From contig NZ_LROZ01000002.1 of assembly GCF_001549985.1 (NCBI RefSeq), forward strand, positions 124,001-188,000: DNA of 64,000 bases. The letters are read 5' to 3'. The notes below the pieces were generated by a model. That model saw only the letters and a list, made by a program, of their open reading frames with translations. It was not told where the DNA came from and made no database searches. This stretch comes from Myroides odoratus. GTDB lineage: Bacteria; Bacteroidota; Bacteroidia; Flavobacteriales; Flavobacteriaceae. Made by a program: the position numbers and the translations under genes. Positions within the stretch are counted from its first letter, which is position 1. Every line of letters starts with the position of its first letter. Positions 34,345 through 43,301 of this stretch are shown here, in pieces.

Positions 34345-35436
34345 TTATTTTATTTTTTGTTCATGCATAATTTCTTCTGTTGCCATTTTTAGAATTTGTG
34401 TTCCTGCTGTTAATTCACCAAAAACCTCAACCATCATGGGCATCACTCTTCCTTTAGCAACTTTAATATGATAAGCAACTCCATCTCTTACTTCAATAAC
34501 ATGGATACCTAAATTACTTTCTACTAAAGCTGATTTAGGGACAAAGAAACTCGGTTCTTCTCTTTTCAATTGTAGGGTTACATCCGCAATCATATTGGGT
34601 TTTAACAGCTGTTCTTTGTTGTTGATATCTGCTTGAATTTGCTCTGCGCGTAGTTTCAAATCTAAACTCCCTGCTTTTCTAGTAATCACACCTGCAAACT
34701 CCTTTTGAGGTAAGGTTCTCACTTTAAACTTAACTGTATCTCCCTCTTTAATGTAAGGGGTATTCGCTTCGGAAATAGATAGGTTTAAGCGCAGTGTATG
34801 GATATCTTCTACAATCAACAACGGTATTTTACTCATAGGCCCAACGTATGCGCCTTTATCGACCTGTCTATCTGTAATAACACCATCAAAAGGCGCTCGA
34901 ATAACCAAATACTGATCAATGTTTTGCATCTCTTCATAGGCCGATTTTGTTGCCGCTAACTGTGCTTTATCTGCTAGCATTTTGGCTGTAATCTGCTCTA
35001 AATAATCAGGAGCAATTGCACCTGCTGTTTCATTGGCTTTTAGGGTGCGATCGTACGTGGCTTTGGTCGAAATATATAGTGCTTCTTGGGCTTTCCACTT
35101 CGCTTGAGCATTGGATACTTGAGCCTGAATTTCAGGTGCTTCCAACACCATTAATACTTGTCCCTTTTTTACGTGATCCCCAATATCTACGCGCAAATCT
35201 GTCACATAACTATTTACTTTCGCAACTAGTTCCGTGCGTTGATCAGCTCTCAATTCACCAGGTAACTGTAAAGGAACCAAAGGATTACTCTTCTCAATGG
35301 CCAACGTTTCTTTGTTATTCATCCCAGGCATCATCATACCTGTTTCGCCTTTTTTCTCTTCCGTTTCTGGCGTTTTCTTATCTGCACAAGCAGTTAATAC
35401 TACTAAACTAACTAGGGTTATATATATTCTTTTCAT
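34345..35436 (-). CDS. CusB-like RND periplasmic adaptor
   Basis: 363 residues. Lipoprotein signal (LVVLTAC). Right after it comes a Met cluster (GMMMPGMNN), comparable with the N-terminal Met ligands of CusB that take up Cu(I)/Ag(I). The lipoyl half-motifs (VGDHVKKGQVLMVLEAPE; IRAPFDGVITDRQVDKG) and a hairpin helix are present. It links the RND pump to the TolC-type channel. Operon spacing 4-5 bp on both sides. Confidence 0.88.
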   Translation of the reverse strand: MKRIYITLVSLVVLTACADKKTPETEEKKGETGMMMPGMNNKETLAIEKSNPLVPLQLPGELRADQRTELVAKVNSYVTDLRVDIGDHVKKGQVLMVLEAPEIQAQVSNAQAKWKAQEALYISTKATYDRTLKANETAGAIAPDYLEQITAKMLADKAQLAATKSAYEEMQNIDQYLVIRAPFDGVITDRQVDKGAYVGPMSKIPLLIVEDIHTLRLNLSISEANTPYIKEGDTVKFKVRTLPQKEFAGVITRKAGSLDLKLRAEQIQADINNKEQLLKPNMIADVTLQLKREEPSFFVPKSALVESNLGIHVIEVRDGVAYHIKVAKGRVMPMMVEVFGELTAGTQILKMATEEIMHEQKIK

Positions 35437-35441
35437 GATTC

Positions 35442-38400
35442 TTATTTGTTTTCAGTCGGTATATAGTGAATGCTTTCGGTATCTTCTGGATCTAAAGAAG
35501 GAGATTGTCTGTTTACTTTATTCATCACCCAAGCGAATACTAGGGGTAAAATCACCAATACAGAAATAGTTGAAGCTAACAATCCACCAATTACAGCTCG
35601 TCCTAATGGAGCCACTTGCTCACTTCCTTCTCCATGTCCGATAGCCATAGGTAGCATTCCTGCAATCATCGCTAAAGTAGTCATGGCAATTGGGCGAATA
35701 CGCAATTTAGTTGCTTCAATAGCCGCAGCTGTGGAGGTCCATCCAATCTTGCGCAGCGTTTCTGCGTTGTTAATCAAGAGCACCGCATTCGCAATGGATA
35801 CTCCGACGGACATGATAATTCCCATGTAGGACTGTAGGTTCACTGTGGATCCAGTTGCTTTGAGCAATAACAAAGACCCCAACATAACAAAAGGCACCGT
35901 AGTTAAGATAACAAACGACACTCTAAACGACTGGAAATTAGCAGTAAGCATCAAGAAAATCACAACAATAGCAACCAATAAACCACCTGCTAAACTTTTC
36001 ATTGTATCATCCAACACAGGTGCCATTCCCATCAGTTCTACGTTTACTCCTTTAGGTAATTCTCCCAATTCAGCAATTGCTTTTTCTACATCTTCTTTGG
36101 CGCGATTCAAGTCTGTTTTATGTACATTCGCTATTACAGTGACATAACCCATCGTTCCTTCGTTATAACTCTCTGCCAATACTTTAGACTCTGTTATCGT
36201 TGCTACATCACTCAATACAGGGCGATCCGCATTTTTACTCAAAGGAATATTTCCTAACTCTTCTTTGCTATTCAATTGATTCTGGGGCATTTGTACTTGT
36301 ACGTCATAGGCAATGCCCATCATACCTCCTACCCACATATTGCGGTTTGTATAGCGCGATGAAGCCGTTGTGGCAACCAAGGATTTGGCGATATCCATTG
36401 CATCTAATCCCAATTGTGCAGCGCGAACACGGTCAATATTAATCTCATACGCGGGATAATTCATCGAAATTGGCATCTGCTGATCGCGCATATAATCGAT
36501 GTCCTTCAACTTCGTCAATAGCTTATTGGCAGTCATCATATTCATCTTACGCATCATCCCTGAAATGCGAATTTCGATTGGCGTATTCGTTCCTTGACTC
36601 AAAATTTTCTCCGTCAATTCAATCGGTTCAAAGGTCAATTTCAATTCGGGTAACTTCTCTTTGATTCGCTCGCGGATTTGGTCTTTTAATTCATCTGTAT
36701 TTCCACTAAAATCTTTAAAGGCAATCTGCATAGAGGCTTCATGTGGACCTGCATTATACAGGTAGATTGGACTCACGGCAAACGAAGAAGGGTGTTGTCC
36801 CACAAAAGCCGAGGATATAGCAATCTTATCCTTGCCAAATAAATCTTCTAATTCAGCTAATAACTTTTTCACTTTCATTTCCGTATGCTCAATACGCGTT
36901 CCTTCTGGTGCAGTAATACGCATTTGTACCTGACTTGAATTCACCGTTGGCAAGACATCTTTTCCGATGTTTTGATACATAAACGCCACGGCTAACAATG
37001 CAAATACAATAGACCCCACAGCGATCATTTTCTTCAAGGGCATCAGTTTCTCAATTTGAGCCACCATGCGATTCTTGAATTTATCAAATCCTTTAGCTTC
37101 CTCCGAAATTGCGTGTTTCTCTGGATTGTATTTCATGATCCAGTTCGCCATAATAGGAACGAACGTCTGGGAAAGCAAGAAAGAAACAGTCATCGCAAAT
37201 CCAATAGCCATGGCCAAAGGCATAAATAATGCGCCTGGAATCCCCGTCATCATGAATGCAGGAGCAAACACAGCTAAGATGCTGAATAGAATTAATAGCT
37301 TAGGAAAGGCAATCTCCTTACAGGCATCCCAAATGGCTTGTACCTTACTCTTACCGAGGGCAAAATGCTGGTGTATATTCTCAATGGTTACGGTACTCTC
37401 ATCCACCAAAATACCAATAGCTAAAGCCAATCCTGACAATGTCATGATATTGATGGTTTGTCCAAATAATTTCAAAAATAAAACCGAAGAAATAATTGCA
37501 ATTGGAATCGTCAGGATTACAATCAAAGCTCCTCTCGGATCACGCAAGAATAGCAAAACCATTAATCCTGTTAATAAAGCACCCAAAACGCCTTCTACAA
37601 TTAAGCTTTTTACCGCGTTAATTACATTGACTGATTGGTCAAATTCGTACGAAATTTTCACATCATCCGGTAGGTTATTCTGAATATGTGGAATTGACTT
37701 TTTCAACTGTTGTACCACATCATAGGTAGAGGCTTTCCCTGACTTAGCAATATTGATGTAAACCGAGCGTTTTCCGTCCACAAGTGCATATCCGGTTGTA
37801 ATATCAGCTCCATCTTTTACTGTAGCTACATCGCGTAAATAGACGTTGTCTACTTGTCCTTTAAACAACGGAATATCACCAAATTCCTCCACGGTTTTAA
37901 GCGTATTATTGGTTGGAGTCAGGTAATTCTTCTCTCCTACATATACGTTTCCTGATGGCATAGTCACGTTTTGTCTGCTTATCGCCTCTACGATTTGTTC
38001 TGGACTCATCTGATGCGTGCGCAGTTTATTTGGATCAATATTGATCTCAATCGTACGTGGAGAACCACCAAAAGGAGGTGCCGTTGTCATTCCTGGAATT
38101 TTAATCAAGAAAGGACGTGCCACGAAATTGGCGATATCTTGCAATTCGTTATTCGTTTTTGTTTCAGAGCGAAACACCAACTGTCCCACGGGTTGAGAAG
38201 AGGCATCAAAACGAATAATGAATGGCGGTGGAGCGCCTGGAGGTAAGAAAATCACAGAACGATTGGACAGGGCTGAGATAGAAGCAATCGCCTCTCCCAT
38301 ATCAGTTCCTTCGTAAAATTCAATTTTCATTAAGGTTAATCCTTGTGTATTTTTAGTATCGATACTTTTAATTCCATTGGCAAAAAGCATCATATTGACA

Positions 38401-38600
38401 TACATCTTGGTAAAGTAACCTTCCATTTGTTGTGGTGTATAGCCATTAAATGAATGGGCAATATACACCACAGGTAGATTCATCTCAGGTAAAATATCCA
38501 CCTGAATCTCTTTGGATGATTTAAATCCAAAGAACAACAAGCCTATAACCAATACCATAATAGATATCGGTTTGCGCAAGGCAAAACGAATTAAATTCAT
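35442..38600 (-). CDS. RND efflux permease, metal-operon pump
   Basis: 1052 residues, twelve membrane helices, two large periplasmic loops. TM4 has the proton-relay region LALAIGILVDESTVTIENIH. The acidic relay resembles the HAE1/Bacteroidota group more than classical CusA, but the operon and Met-rich periplasmic segments (ISGMMRKMNMMTANK; WVGGMMGIAYDVQVQM) favour Cu/Ag or another soft metal. Pumps from periplasm or inner membrane through the TolC partner. Confidence 0.9.
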   Translation of the reverse strand: MNLIRFALRKPISIMVLVIGLLFFGFKSSKEIQVDILPEMNLPVVYIAHSFNGYTPQQMEGYFTKMYVNMMLFANGIKSIDTKNTQGLTLMKIEFYEGTDMGEAIASISALSNRSVIFLPPGAPPPFIIRFDASSQPVGQLVFRSETKTNNELQDIANFVARPFLIKIPGMTTAPPFGGSPRTIEINIDPNKLRTHQMSPEQIVEAISRQNVTMPSGNVYVGEKNYLTPTNNTLKTVEEFGDIPLFKGQVDNVYLRDVATVKDGADITTGYALVDGKRSVYINIAKSGKASTYDVVQQLKKSIPHIQNNLPDDVKISYEFDQSVNVINAVKSLIVEGVLGALLTGLMVLLFLRDPRGALIVILTIPIAIISSVLFLKLFGQTINIMTLSGLALAIGILVDESTVTIENIHQHFALGKSKVQAIWDACKEIAFPKLLILFSILAVFAPAFMMTGIPGALFMPLAMAIGFAMTVSFLLSQTFVPIMANWIMKYNPEKHAISEEAKGFDKFKNRMVAQIEKLMPLKKMIAVGSIVFALLAVAFMYQNIGKDVLPTVNSSQVQMRITAPEGTRIEHTEMKVKKLLAELEDLFGKDKIAISSAFVGQHPSSFAVSPIYLYNAGPHEASMQIAFKDFSGNTDELKDQIRERIKEKLPELKLTFEPIELTEKILSQGTNTPIEIRISGMMRKMNMMTANKLLTKLKDIDYMRDQQMPISMNYPAYEINIDRVRAAQLGLDAMDIAKSLVATTASSRYTNRNMWVGGMMGIAYDVQVQMPQNQLNSKEELGNIPLSKNADRPVLSDVATITESKVLAESYNEGTMGYVTVIANVHKTDLNRAKEDVEKAIAELGELPKGVNVELMGMAPVLDDTMKSLAGGLLVAIVVIFLMLTANFQSFRVSFVILTTVPFVMLGSLLLLKATGSTVNLQSYMGIIMSVGVSIANAVLLINNAETLRKIGWTSTAAAIEATKLRIRPIAMTTLAMIAGMLPMAIGHGEGSEQVAPLGRAVIGGLLASTISVLVILPLVFAWVMNKVNRQSPSLDPEDTESIHYIPTENK

Positions 38601-38606
38601 ATTCTA

Positions 38607-39995
38607 TTATTTTTGGGGAATAGCGTTGACTAAAAGTTGAATATCTCCTTGAGCAGAAGCCTGCATTAAAAGTGCTTGCCAAATGTTGTTTTGAGCCACT
38701 TCAAACGCAATTTCAGCACGTTGTAACGTGTACAAAGCTTGAGTAAAAGCAACCAAATCGCTCAACCCATTTTCATACAGGGCTTGTTGCTGATTAAAAG
38801 CAACAGTAGCCGCCTGTACTTCAATTGTACTGTGTGTCAAAATGCTAGCCGCGTTATCATACTGTTCTTTCGTTAATAACATTTGGTTTGTTAATTCACG
38901 ATCCATTTTAGCATATTCCTCTTGCAAGCTTTGCGAAATTTTTTCTTGCTCTTTTACTTTGGATGTTGTTCGAAAGAAATGTGAAATATTCCACGTCAAC
39001 TGCAATCCTACCAAATAATTACTGCGATCGATACCTACGCCATTGCTATAGTTTTTAGTAAATGCCGTATTATCTTGTACGTAGTTCCAATCAAAACCAG
39101 ATCCTCTACCCTGAATAATTCCAAAGGCATTCAACTGGGGTAAACTACTGCGGTGCACGAGTTTCTCCATCGTTTGGCTTTGCTTTACTCGTTGTTCTTG
39201 CCATTGTAAGATAGGATGGTGTTCCATCGTGTATTCTTGTTCAAATACCACCGGTTTTGCTGTATAGAAAAGTGTATCTAATTCATACGATTGACGCTCA
39301 ATATCCAATAAATCAGAAAGTTGTTTGTCCCATTCTAATTCTTTATCATAGGCTTTAATGTATGTCGTTTCAGCAAAAGCTACTTCAGCTTGAGCCAATC
39401 GCTCATCGACCTGAGCAATTAATCCACTCTTTACTTTTGCAGCTGTAACAGTATAGAATACTTTTGCTCGCTCCAGATTTCGCTGTTGAACCTCAACAAT
39501 GCGCTGTGCTGCTACTAAATTAAAATAGGTAGCACTCGCCTTCACTTGTTGCTTGAAAATTTCTTGAGCCAAATCTTGTTGAGCGACTCCTTGTTGGGCT
39601 TTTGTCACGGCTACTCCTTGACGGGTTTTACCAAAGGAAAATAAATTCCAATTGACATTGGCAAAGTACAAAGATCCAAAGGCTGCATTCCAATTCTGTT
39701 CCGCCAAAGGCATAGAGGTTGCAGCAGACCCTAATCCGCCATAAGCGTATAAAGGTCCGTTTTGTGCATTAATTGTTCCGTAGCTTTGTTGAGCTCCGAA
39801 CGTTAAATCTGGAAAATAATTTCCCTTTTGATTTTGGGTATTGTAAATGGAAGCTTGTAGTTGGGCTTCTTTACTTTTTATTAAGGGATAGCGTTGGGTA
39901 ACTTGCTCAATGGCCTGTTCCAAAGTAAGTGTTTGGGCAGATACAGCACTTGCTGTACACCATAAAACAACACACGCTATTGTATTGAATTTCAT
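38607..39995 (-). CDS. TolC-family outer-membrane channel of the metal-efflux system
   Basis: 462 residues with a signal peptide (1-20, SAVSAQ). Two repeats of long amphipathic helices around short strands (LTLEQAIEQVTQRYPLIKSK; GLIAQVDERLAQAEVAFAET; NGLSDLVAFTQALYTLQRAE) are the OMF signature. It completes the tripartite pump with the permease 6 bp downstream. Confidence 0.9.
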   Translation of the reverse strand: MKFNTIACVVLWCTASAVSAQTLTLEQAIEQVTQRYPLIKSKEAQLQASIYNTQNQKGNYFPDLTFGAQQSYGTINAQNGPLYAYGGLGSAATSMPLAEQNWNAAFGSLYFANVNWNLFSFGKTRQGVAVTKAQQGVAQQDLAQEIFKQQVKASATYFNLVAAQRIVEVQQRNLERAKVFYTVTAAKVKSGLIAQVDERLAQAEVAFAETTYIKAYDKELEWDKQLSDLLDIERQSYELDTLFYTAKPVVFEQEYTMEHHPILQWQEQRVKQSQTMEKLVHRSSLPQLNAFGIIQGRGSGFDWNYVQDNTAFTKNYSNGVGIDRSNYLVGLQLTWNISHFFRTTSKVKEQEKISQSLQEEYAKMDRELTNQMLLTKEQYDNAASILTHSTIEVQAATVAFNQQQALYENGLSDLVAFTQALYTLQRAEIAFEVAQNNIWQALLMQASAQGDIQLLVNAIPQK

Positions 39996-40076
39996 TTCAA
40001 ATCACGCGTTTAATTATACAATAACTCAGCAGTATCTAGCCCTGGGGGAAGATACCTTTAAAGTGTCTTGTACCAA

Positions 40077-40490
40077 TCAAATTCGATATACGCAATGCTT
40101 GATATACAAAGGGATTTCCTTTGTTACATACAGATAATATAAGTAGGGAGTAAATACCTCTTTTGGTGCAGTACTAAATTCGTAGACCGCACCAAAATAA
40201 CGGTGCAAAATAGCATCTACAAAAAACGAAACTTTTAAAACCTTAAACGTTGAATGCTGTACTTCTGACTTTACTTTTACAACTTCAACTTTGTCTTGAC
40301 AGCAATTCTTCTTTGGTTCGTTAACCGTTTTTCCTTTTTTACTACAGAATGCACAATTTTCTTCTGCGTTTTGAGCAAAAGCCATACTTGTTTGCTGCAC
40401 TAATCCTTTACAGATGTGCTGATATGTACTAAAGCCAGAGGCTAAAAAGAAGTACATAATACCAAATAGTATGACTAATATTCTCTTCAT
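40077..40490 (-). CDS. HYC_CC_PP-family protein, first gene of metal operon
   Basis: 137 residues. N-terminal hydrophobic segment (about 4-20), then H-x-C (YQHICKG), CAFCSKKGK and NCCQDKVEV, the cysteine layout of the HYC_CC_PP proteins that sit beside heavy-metal efflux genes in Bacteroidota. It may bind metal at the membrane. The gap to the TolC gene is 81 bp. Confidence 0.78.
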   Translation of the reverse strand: MKRILVILFGIMYFFLASGFSTYQHICKGLVQQTSMAFAQNAEENCAFCSKKGKTVNEPKKNCCQDKVEVVKVKSEVQHSTFKVLKVSFFVDAILHRYFGAVYEFSTAPKEVFTPYLYYLYVTKEIPLYIKHCVYRI

Positions 40491-40588
40491 ATATAGGGCG
40501 AAGATATCAACTCCTACACAAAAGAGTATTATATAATTTTTGGAATATATTGTATAATTTCACAGCGAAAAACACAACTGGTCGAAGA

Positions 40589-41725
40589 TTATTTTTCGAC
40601 TATATCCCCTTCTTTTACGGTTTTTAGATCCCCCACTAAGACGCGATTCCAGGCAGTATTTCCTTTTTGCACATATACTTTTCCGCCTTCTTTTTTCACG
40701 ACCACAACAGGTATTGCTTCAACCGAATTCGCTTGGTTAACCGTCCAGATATACGGGGTATTATCACGCATAAAAAGCGCCTTTTCATCCAATACTTTCG
40801 TTGGAATATTTAAAATACTCAGTTCGATTTTTCGAATATCTTGTATATTGGGAATAGAAGAAACATTCAAGGTCATGATTATTTTCCCATCTTCATTAAT
40901 GGATTGTTGTGTAAAAGATTCCAACACGGAAGAAGGCAATTGTAGAGCAGATTGATCTTGAAAAACAACTTTCGCTCTCGTTTGTTGCAAATGATTGCGC
41001 AAGAGTAAATAGTTCTCACTCGTCACTGCAATTTGTACTGATTTCGCTTGCCCTTGTTGTAAAAGTAATAGCGGTTGATTCACTTCAATGGTTCTACCCG
41101 CTCCTACCAGAATCTGTTTTACAATCCCCGCACTTGTTGCTTTAATTGTTTTTTCTACTGCAACTGCATTCGCAGATGAAGTTATTTTAGTTATTTGTTC
41201 TTCATACGCAGCAGCTTCTTTTTTTGCTGTATTGTATGCTTCATACTGTTTTTCATATTTGTCTTTGGCTTCCGTTCCATCTTCGCCTCGATCAATCGCC
41301 AATAGTTGTTCTAATTGCTCTTTGACCACTTGTTTCGCTTCTTTTGCTTTTCGTGTCGCTTTGCCTAAACCAATTGTATCTCCTTGCATTACACGCATCA
41401 AGGCAATTTCCTGCCCTACTTCAATACGGCTATTGACATCTACTTTTAATTGTATGAGTTCTCCTCCTCTATCTGCACGCATCGCAAGAGTTGGCGCTGG
41501 CGCCATTTGTGTCGCATAGGTTTGATTGACAACGATAACCTCTTCTGAAACAGGTTGCACCTGTACGCCTTCTGAAGCAAGAGGCAACTGTTCTTTTCCT
41601 GTTGTATTCGTTTCTTTGGTTTCACCTGCGCGTTCATTCATTCCGCGAATGCCCACCCAAACCAAAAAAACAATACAGCCCACCGTCATAATAATTTGTT
41701 GCGCTCTAACTTTTGTATTCTTCAT
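40589..41725 (-). CDS. Orphan HlyD/RND-type periplasmic adaptor
   Basis: 378 residues from the ATG at 41725; the longer start at 41737 would be TTG. One N-terminal anchor (about 10-28), lipoyl halves (VDVNSRIEVGQEIALM; IKATSAGIVKQILVGAGRTI) and a long coiled-coil hairpin (about 110-180, Lys/Glu/Ala-rich). No pump or channel gene is adjacent in its own unit; it lies between two complete RND systems on the same strand and could serve either. Confidence 0.82.
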   Translation of the reverse strand: MKNTKVRAQQIIMTVGCIVFLVWVGIRGMNERAGETKETNTTGKEQLPLASEGVQVQPVSEEVIVVNQTYATQMAPAPTLAMRADRGGELIQLKVDVNSRIEVGQEIALMRVMQGDTIGLGKATRKAKEAKQVVKEQLEQLLAIDRGEDGTEAKDKYEKQYEAYNTAKKEAAAYEEQITKITSSANAVAVEKTIKATSAGIVKQILVGAGRTIEVNQPLLLLQQGQAKSVQIAVTSENYLLLRNHLQQTRAKVVFQDQSALQLPSSVLESFTQQSINEDGKIIMTLNVSSIPNIQDIRKIELSILNIPTKVLDEKALFMRDNTPYIWTVNQANSVEAIPVVVVKKEGGKVYVQKGNTAWNRVLVGDLKTVKEGDIVEK

Positions 41726-41833
41726 AACTTGTTTCAATAAGAGTTACAAATATAACTAACAATCCTCCGATTTTAAAGTTCTTTTCACGCTCGATTTTCA
41801 TTTTCTTCTACACCCCTACAAATCGTCTAAAAA

Positions 41834-41874
41834 CAAAAACTGACTTCCTCAAGGAGAAGAAGCCAGTCTTTTTT
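41834..41874 (-). terminator. Terminator of the AcrAB-type operon
   Basis: Imperfect long stem (ACTG-x-CTTC pairing with GAAG-x-CAGT) flanked by A- and T-runs, just past the stop at 41897. Confidence 0.65.
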
Positions 41875-41896
41875 TCATTCACAACAACACTTGTGA

Positions 41897-43288
41897 TTAG
41901 TGTCCGCCTAACGCGCGATATAAATCAATTTTTGAAGCTAAGTAGTCGCGTTTTAATTCCGCATAGTTTAAATTACTTTGCAAGGCTAATGTTTGCGCAT
42001 TAACCACTTCCAAGTAAGAGGCTTTATCCAAACCAAACATCACCTGAATATTGTCCAAGGAAGTATTTAAAAGTAGGACGCGTTGTTGTACTACTTTTTC
42101 TCTTTCTTGTAGTTTATCCATTTTCACCAACGCATCGTGTACATCAGCATAACCAACTACGACTGCATTTTTAAAGCTAATGGCTGCTTTTTCTCGTTCA
42201 ATTACAGCAATTTCATACGCTGTTCTCAGTTTCTTCTGTTGAAAAATCGGTTGCACCAATCCTCCAATCACCGTTCCAAATAAAGAAGCAGGGGTATTAA
42301 ACCATTGAGAAGCTTCAATTGCATTCAATCCTCCTTGGGCTGAGATCGTTAAGCTAGGGTACATTTCACCTTGAGCTGCACCTGCTTTTGCATTTGCTTT
42401 TCTCAATTCTAATTCTGCAATTTGAATATCTGGACGTTGACTTAGGAATTCCGCAGGTACACCTGTATTCAAATCCGTTGAAAATTGCAACGCATTAATA
42501 GAGGTTGTGCGCTGAATTTTCTGAGGAAAATGGTTGAGTAAAACCCCCAAAGCGCTTTCCTGCAACGCAATTTCTTGTTCGATTTGCGGAAGTAATTCCT
42601 GCGCCTCTAACCATTGTGCTTCTGCTTGTTGAACTGCTATGCTTGATTCGTTTCCAATCTTATACATTTTTTGCGTCAAGGCAAATGTTTTTTCGCGTAG
42701 CACCAATCCTTCTTCTGCAATGCGCAACTGCTCATCCAACATCAACAAATTGATATAAGCGGTTGCTACTTCAGCCACTAATCTATTTTGAATGGCTCTT
42801 TTTACTTCTTGTGTTTGCATATAAGAAGCCAAGGCCGCTTCTTTTTCTCGTCTAAGTTTTCCCCAAACATCCAATTCCCATGACAAATCTAGACGCGCAG
42901 TATAGTCCTTACTTATACGTGAAGCCCCTGTTTGTACAATCTCGCTGTTCTTAGACCACTCCGTGTGGTTTCCAGTCGCCTGCATGGTTAAACTAGGCAA
43001 CAACGCCATTTTAGACTGTTTGTACAGCAAGTTTACTTGATCTATATTCTTGATTGCCAATTGTAAATCAGTATTTTGATCCAAAGCCAATTGAACATAA
43101 TGCGCTAACTCCTCCTGACCAAAAAAGTTTTGCCAAGATAACTCAGCCATGGTATTGGCTGAACTATCGACCTGTGGATTGACATAAAACTGATTTGGAG
43201 TATCCAAAGCAGGTCGTTCATAATCTTTTCCGACTTTACAAGCCGTAAAGACAAGAGCAAGGGGTATGATATATACGTATTTTTTCAT
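41897..43288 (-). CDS. NodT-type outer-membrane lipoprotein channel
   Basis: 463 residues from the ATG at 43288; a start at 43399 would overlap the pump gene. Signal peptide with lipobox (LVFTAC) followed by KVGKDYERPALDTPNQF, typical of OprM/NodT channels. Two OMF repeats are seen (SWELDVWGKLRREKEAALAS; FLSQRPDIQIAELELRKANA). Third component of the pump encoded just upstream. Confidence 0.92.
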   Translation of the reverse strand: MKKYVYIIPLALVFTACKVGKDYERPALDTPNQFYVNPQVDSSANTMAELSWQNFFGQEELAHYVQLALDQNTDLQLAIKNIDQVNLLYKQSKMALLPSLTMQATGNHTEWSKNSEIVQTGASRISKDYTARLDLSWELDVWGKLRREKEAALASYMQTQEVKRAIQNRLVAEVATAYINLLMLDEQLRIAEEGLVLREKTFALTQKMYKIGNESSIAVQQAEAQWLEAQELLPQIEQEIALQESALGVLLNHFPQKIQRTTSINALQFSTDLNTGVPAEFLSQRPDIQIAELELRKANAKAGAAQGEMYPSLTISAQGGLNAIEASQWFNTPASLFGTVIGGLVQPIFQQKKLRTAYEIAVIEREKAAISFKNAVVVGYADVHDALVKMDKLQEREKVVQQRVLLLNTSLDNIQVMFGLDKASYLEVVNAQTLALQSNLNYAELKRDYLASKIDLYRALGGH

Positions 43289-43301
43289 TTCAAATTTCTT
43301 T

